Below, one piece after another: positions 14,911 to 15,039 of a stretch of 15,039 nt of DNA. Under the pieces are notes generated by a model. The model was not told the origin of the DNA. It made no database searches and saw nothing but the letters and a program-made list of their open reading frames with translations. The number at the start of each line of letters is the position of its first letter. Within the stretch, counting starts at the first letter, position 1. Source of the stretch: CAZSTA01 sp964609495 [NCBI: uncultured bacterium] (GTDB lineage Bacteria; CAZSTA01); the NCBI GenBank assembly GCA_964609495.1, contig CAZSTA010000080.1:1-15039 (forward strand), read 5' to 3'. The position numbers and the translations under genes were made by a program.

Positions 14911-14938
14911 CCAACTGTGTGGGAAGACTGATATTAAA

Positions 14939-14967
14939 GGGAGAGGAGATATTACGTCTTCTCTCCC
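14939..14967 (+). terminator. Hairpin after the methyltransferase gene
   Basis: Arms GGGAGAGGAGA (14939-14949) and TCTTCTCTCCC (14957-14967) form 11 bp with one G-T pair and a 7-nt loop. No T-run follows, so termination is uncertain. It ends 20 nt before the next start codon and could instead affect translation of that gene. Confidence 0.45.
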
Positions 14968-14987
14968 AATCTATTAAAGGAGGTATT

Positions 14988-15039
14988 ATGGAGCTCCCTG
15001 TAACCTTTCAAAATGAAGGACAGCAGATAGTAGGGATGT
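14988..15039 (+). CDS. Alpha/beta-hydrolase-like protein, N-terminal fragment
   Basis: Only 17 residues are inside the window: MELPVTFQNEGQQIVGM. The pattern FxNEGQxIVGxL is common at the start of small alpha/beta hydrolases (dienelactone-hydrolase-like esterases). The ATG has an excellent AAAGGAGG site. No catalytic residue is visible, so the family call rests on this short segment. Confidence 0.5.
   Translation, partial: MELPVTFQNEGQQIVGM

Noticed and set aside
1-15039. CRISPR array, tRNA, rRNA, insertion sequence or prophage genes
   Set aside because: No regularly spaced repeats, cloverleaf sequences, transposase or phage structural motifs were seen on either strand.

Overview
The window is bacterial. 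It carries DnaN, class II LysS and GreA housekeeping genes, strong Shine-Dalgarno (SD) sequences, and several near-consensus sigma-70 promoters with exactly 17-bp spacers. Base composition is moderately AT-rich, and codon use favours AGA/AGG for Arg and ATA for Ile. A superoxide reductase in place of a classical SOD, together with a persulfide dioxygenase, points to an anaerobe or microaerophile exposed to sulfide and occasional oxygen. I cannot assign a phylum. There is no tRNA, rRNA, insertion sequence or CRISPR array.

Layout. (1) 1-2460: the 3' end of dnaN (+) converges on a greA-lysS operon (-) across a shared hairpin terminator. greA has a consensus promoter and a leader of about 180 nt with competing hairpins. 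(2) 2461-3060: an AT-rich UP-like tract and a strong promoter drive a leader RNA of about 385 nt ending in a textbook terminator just before an ABC exporter operon. The leader contains an arm that can switch between an upstream hairpin and an antiterminator pairing. This is the most unusual feature of the window. (3) 3060-6441: an ABC ATPase, two tandem paralogous ABC-2 permeases and a SagB-type flavin dehydrogenase. This matches part of a streptolysin-S-like gene set, but no precursor, cyclase or YcaO protein is visible. (4) 6616-7085: a small hypothetical gene (-) with a terminator, an extended -10 promoter and a perfect operator-like palindrome. (5) 7117-10042: a Tat-signal DUF362 protein, a persulfide dioxygenase with two rhodanese domains, and a class II superoxide reductase, probably one stress operon. 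(6) 10161-13053: a copper-type P1B ATPase with two metal-binding domains, co-transcribed with a thioredoxin-like protein. Its promoter lies within a 10-bp inverted repeat. (7) 13177-14910: a solitary DNA adenine methyltransferase fused to an HsdS-like specificity domain, with its own consensus promoter. (8) 14988-end: the start of an alpha/beta-hydrolase-like gene.

Taken together, the window is a housekeeping border followed by small accessory transcription units for export, sulfide/oxygen stress, copper stress and DNA methylation, most with a recognisable promoter. Protein family names come from recognised motifs. RNA structures and operators were read by eye and were not computed.
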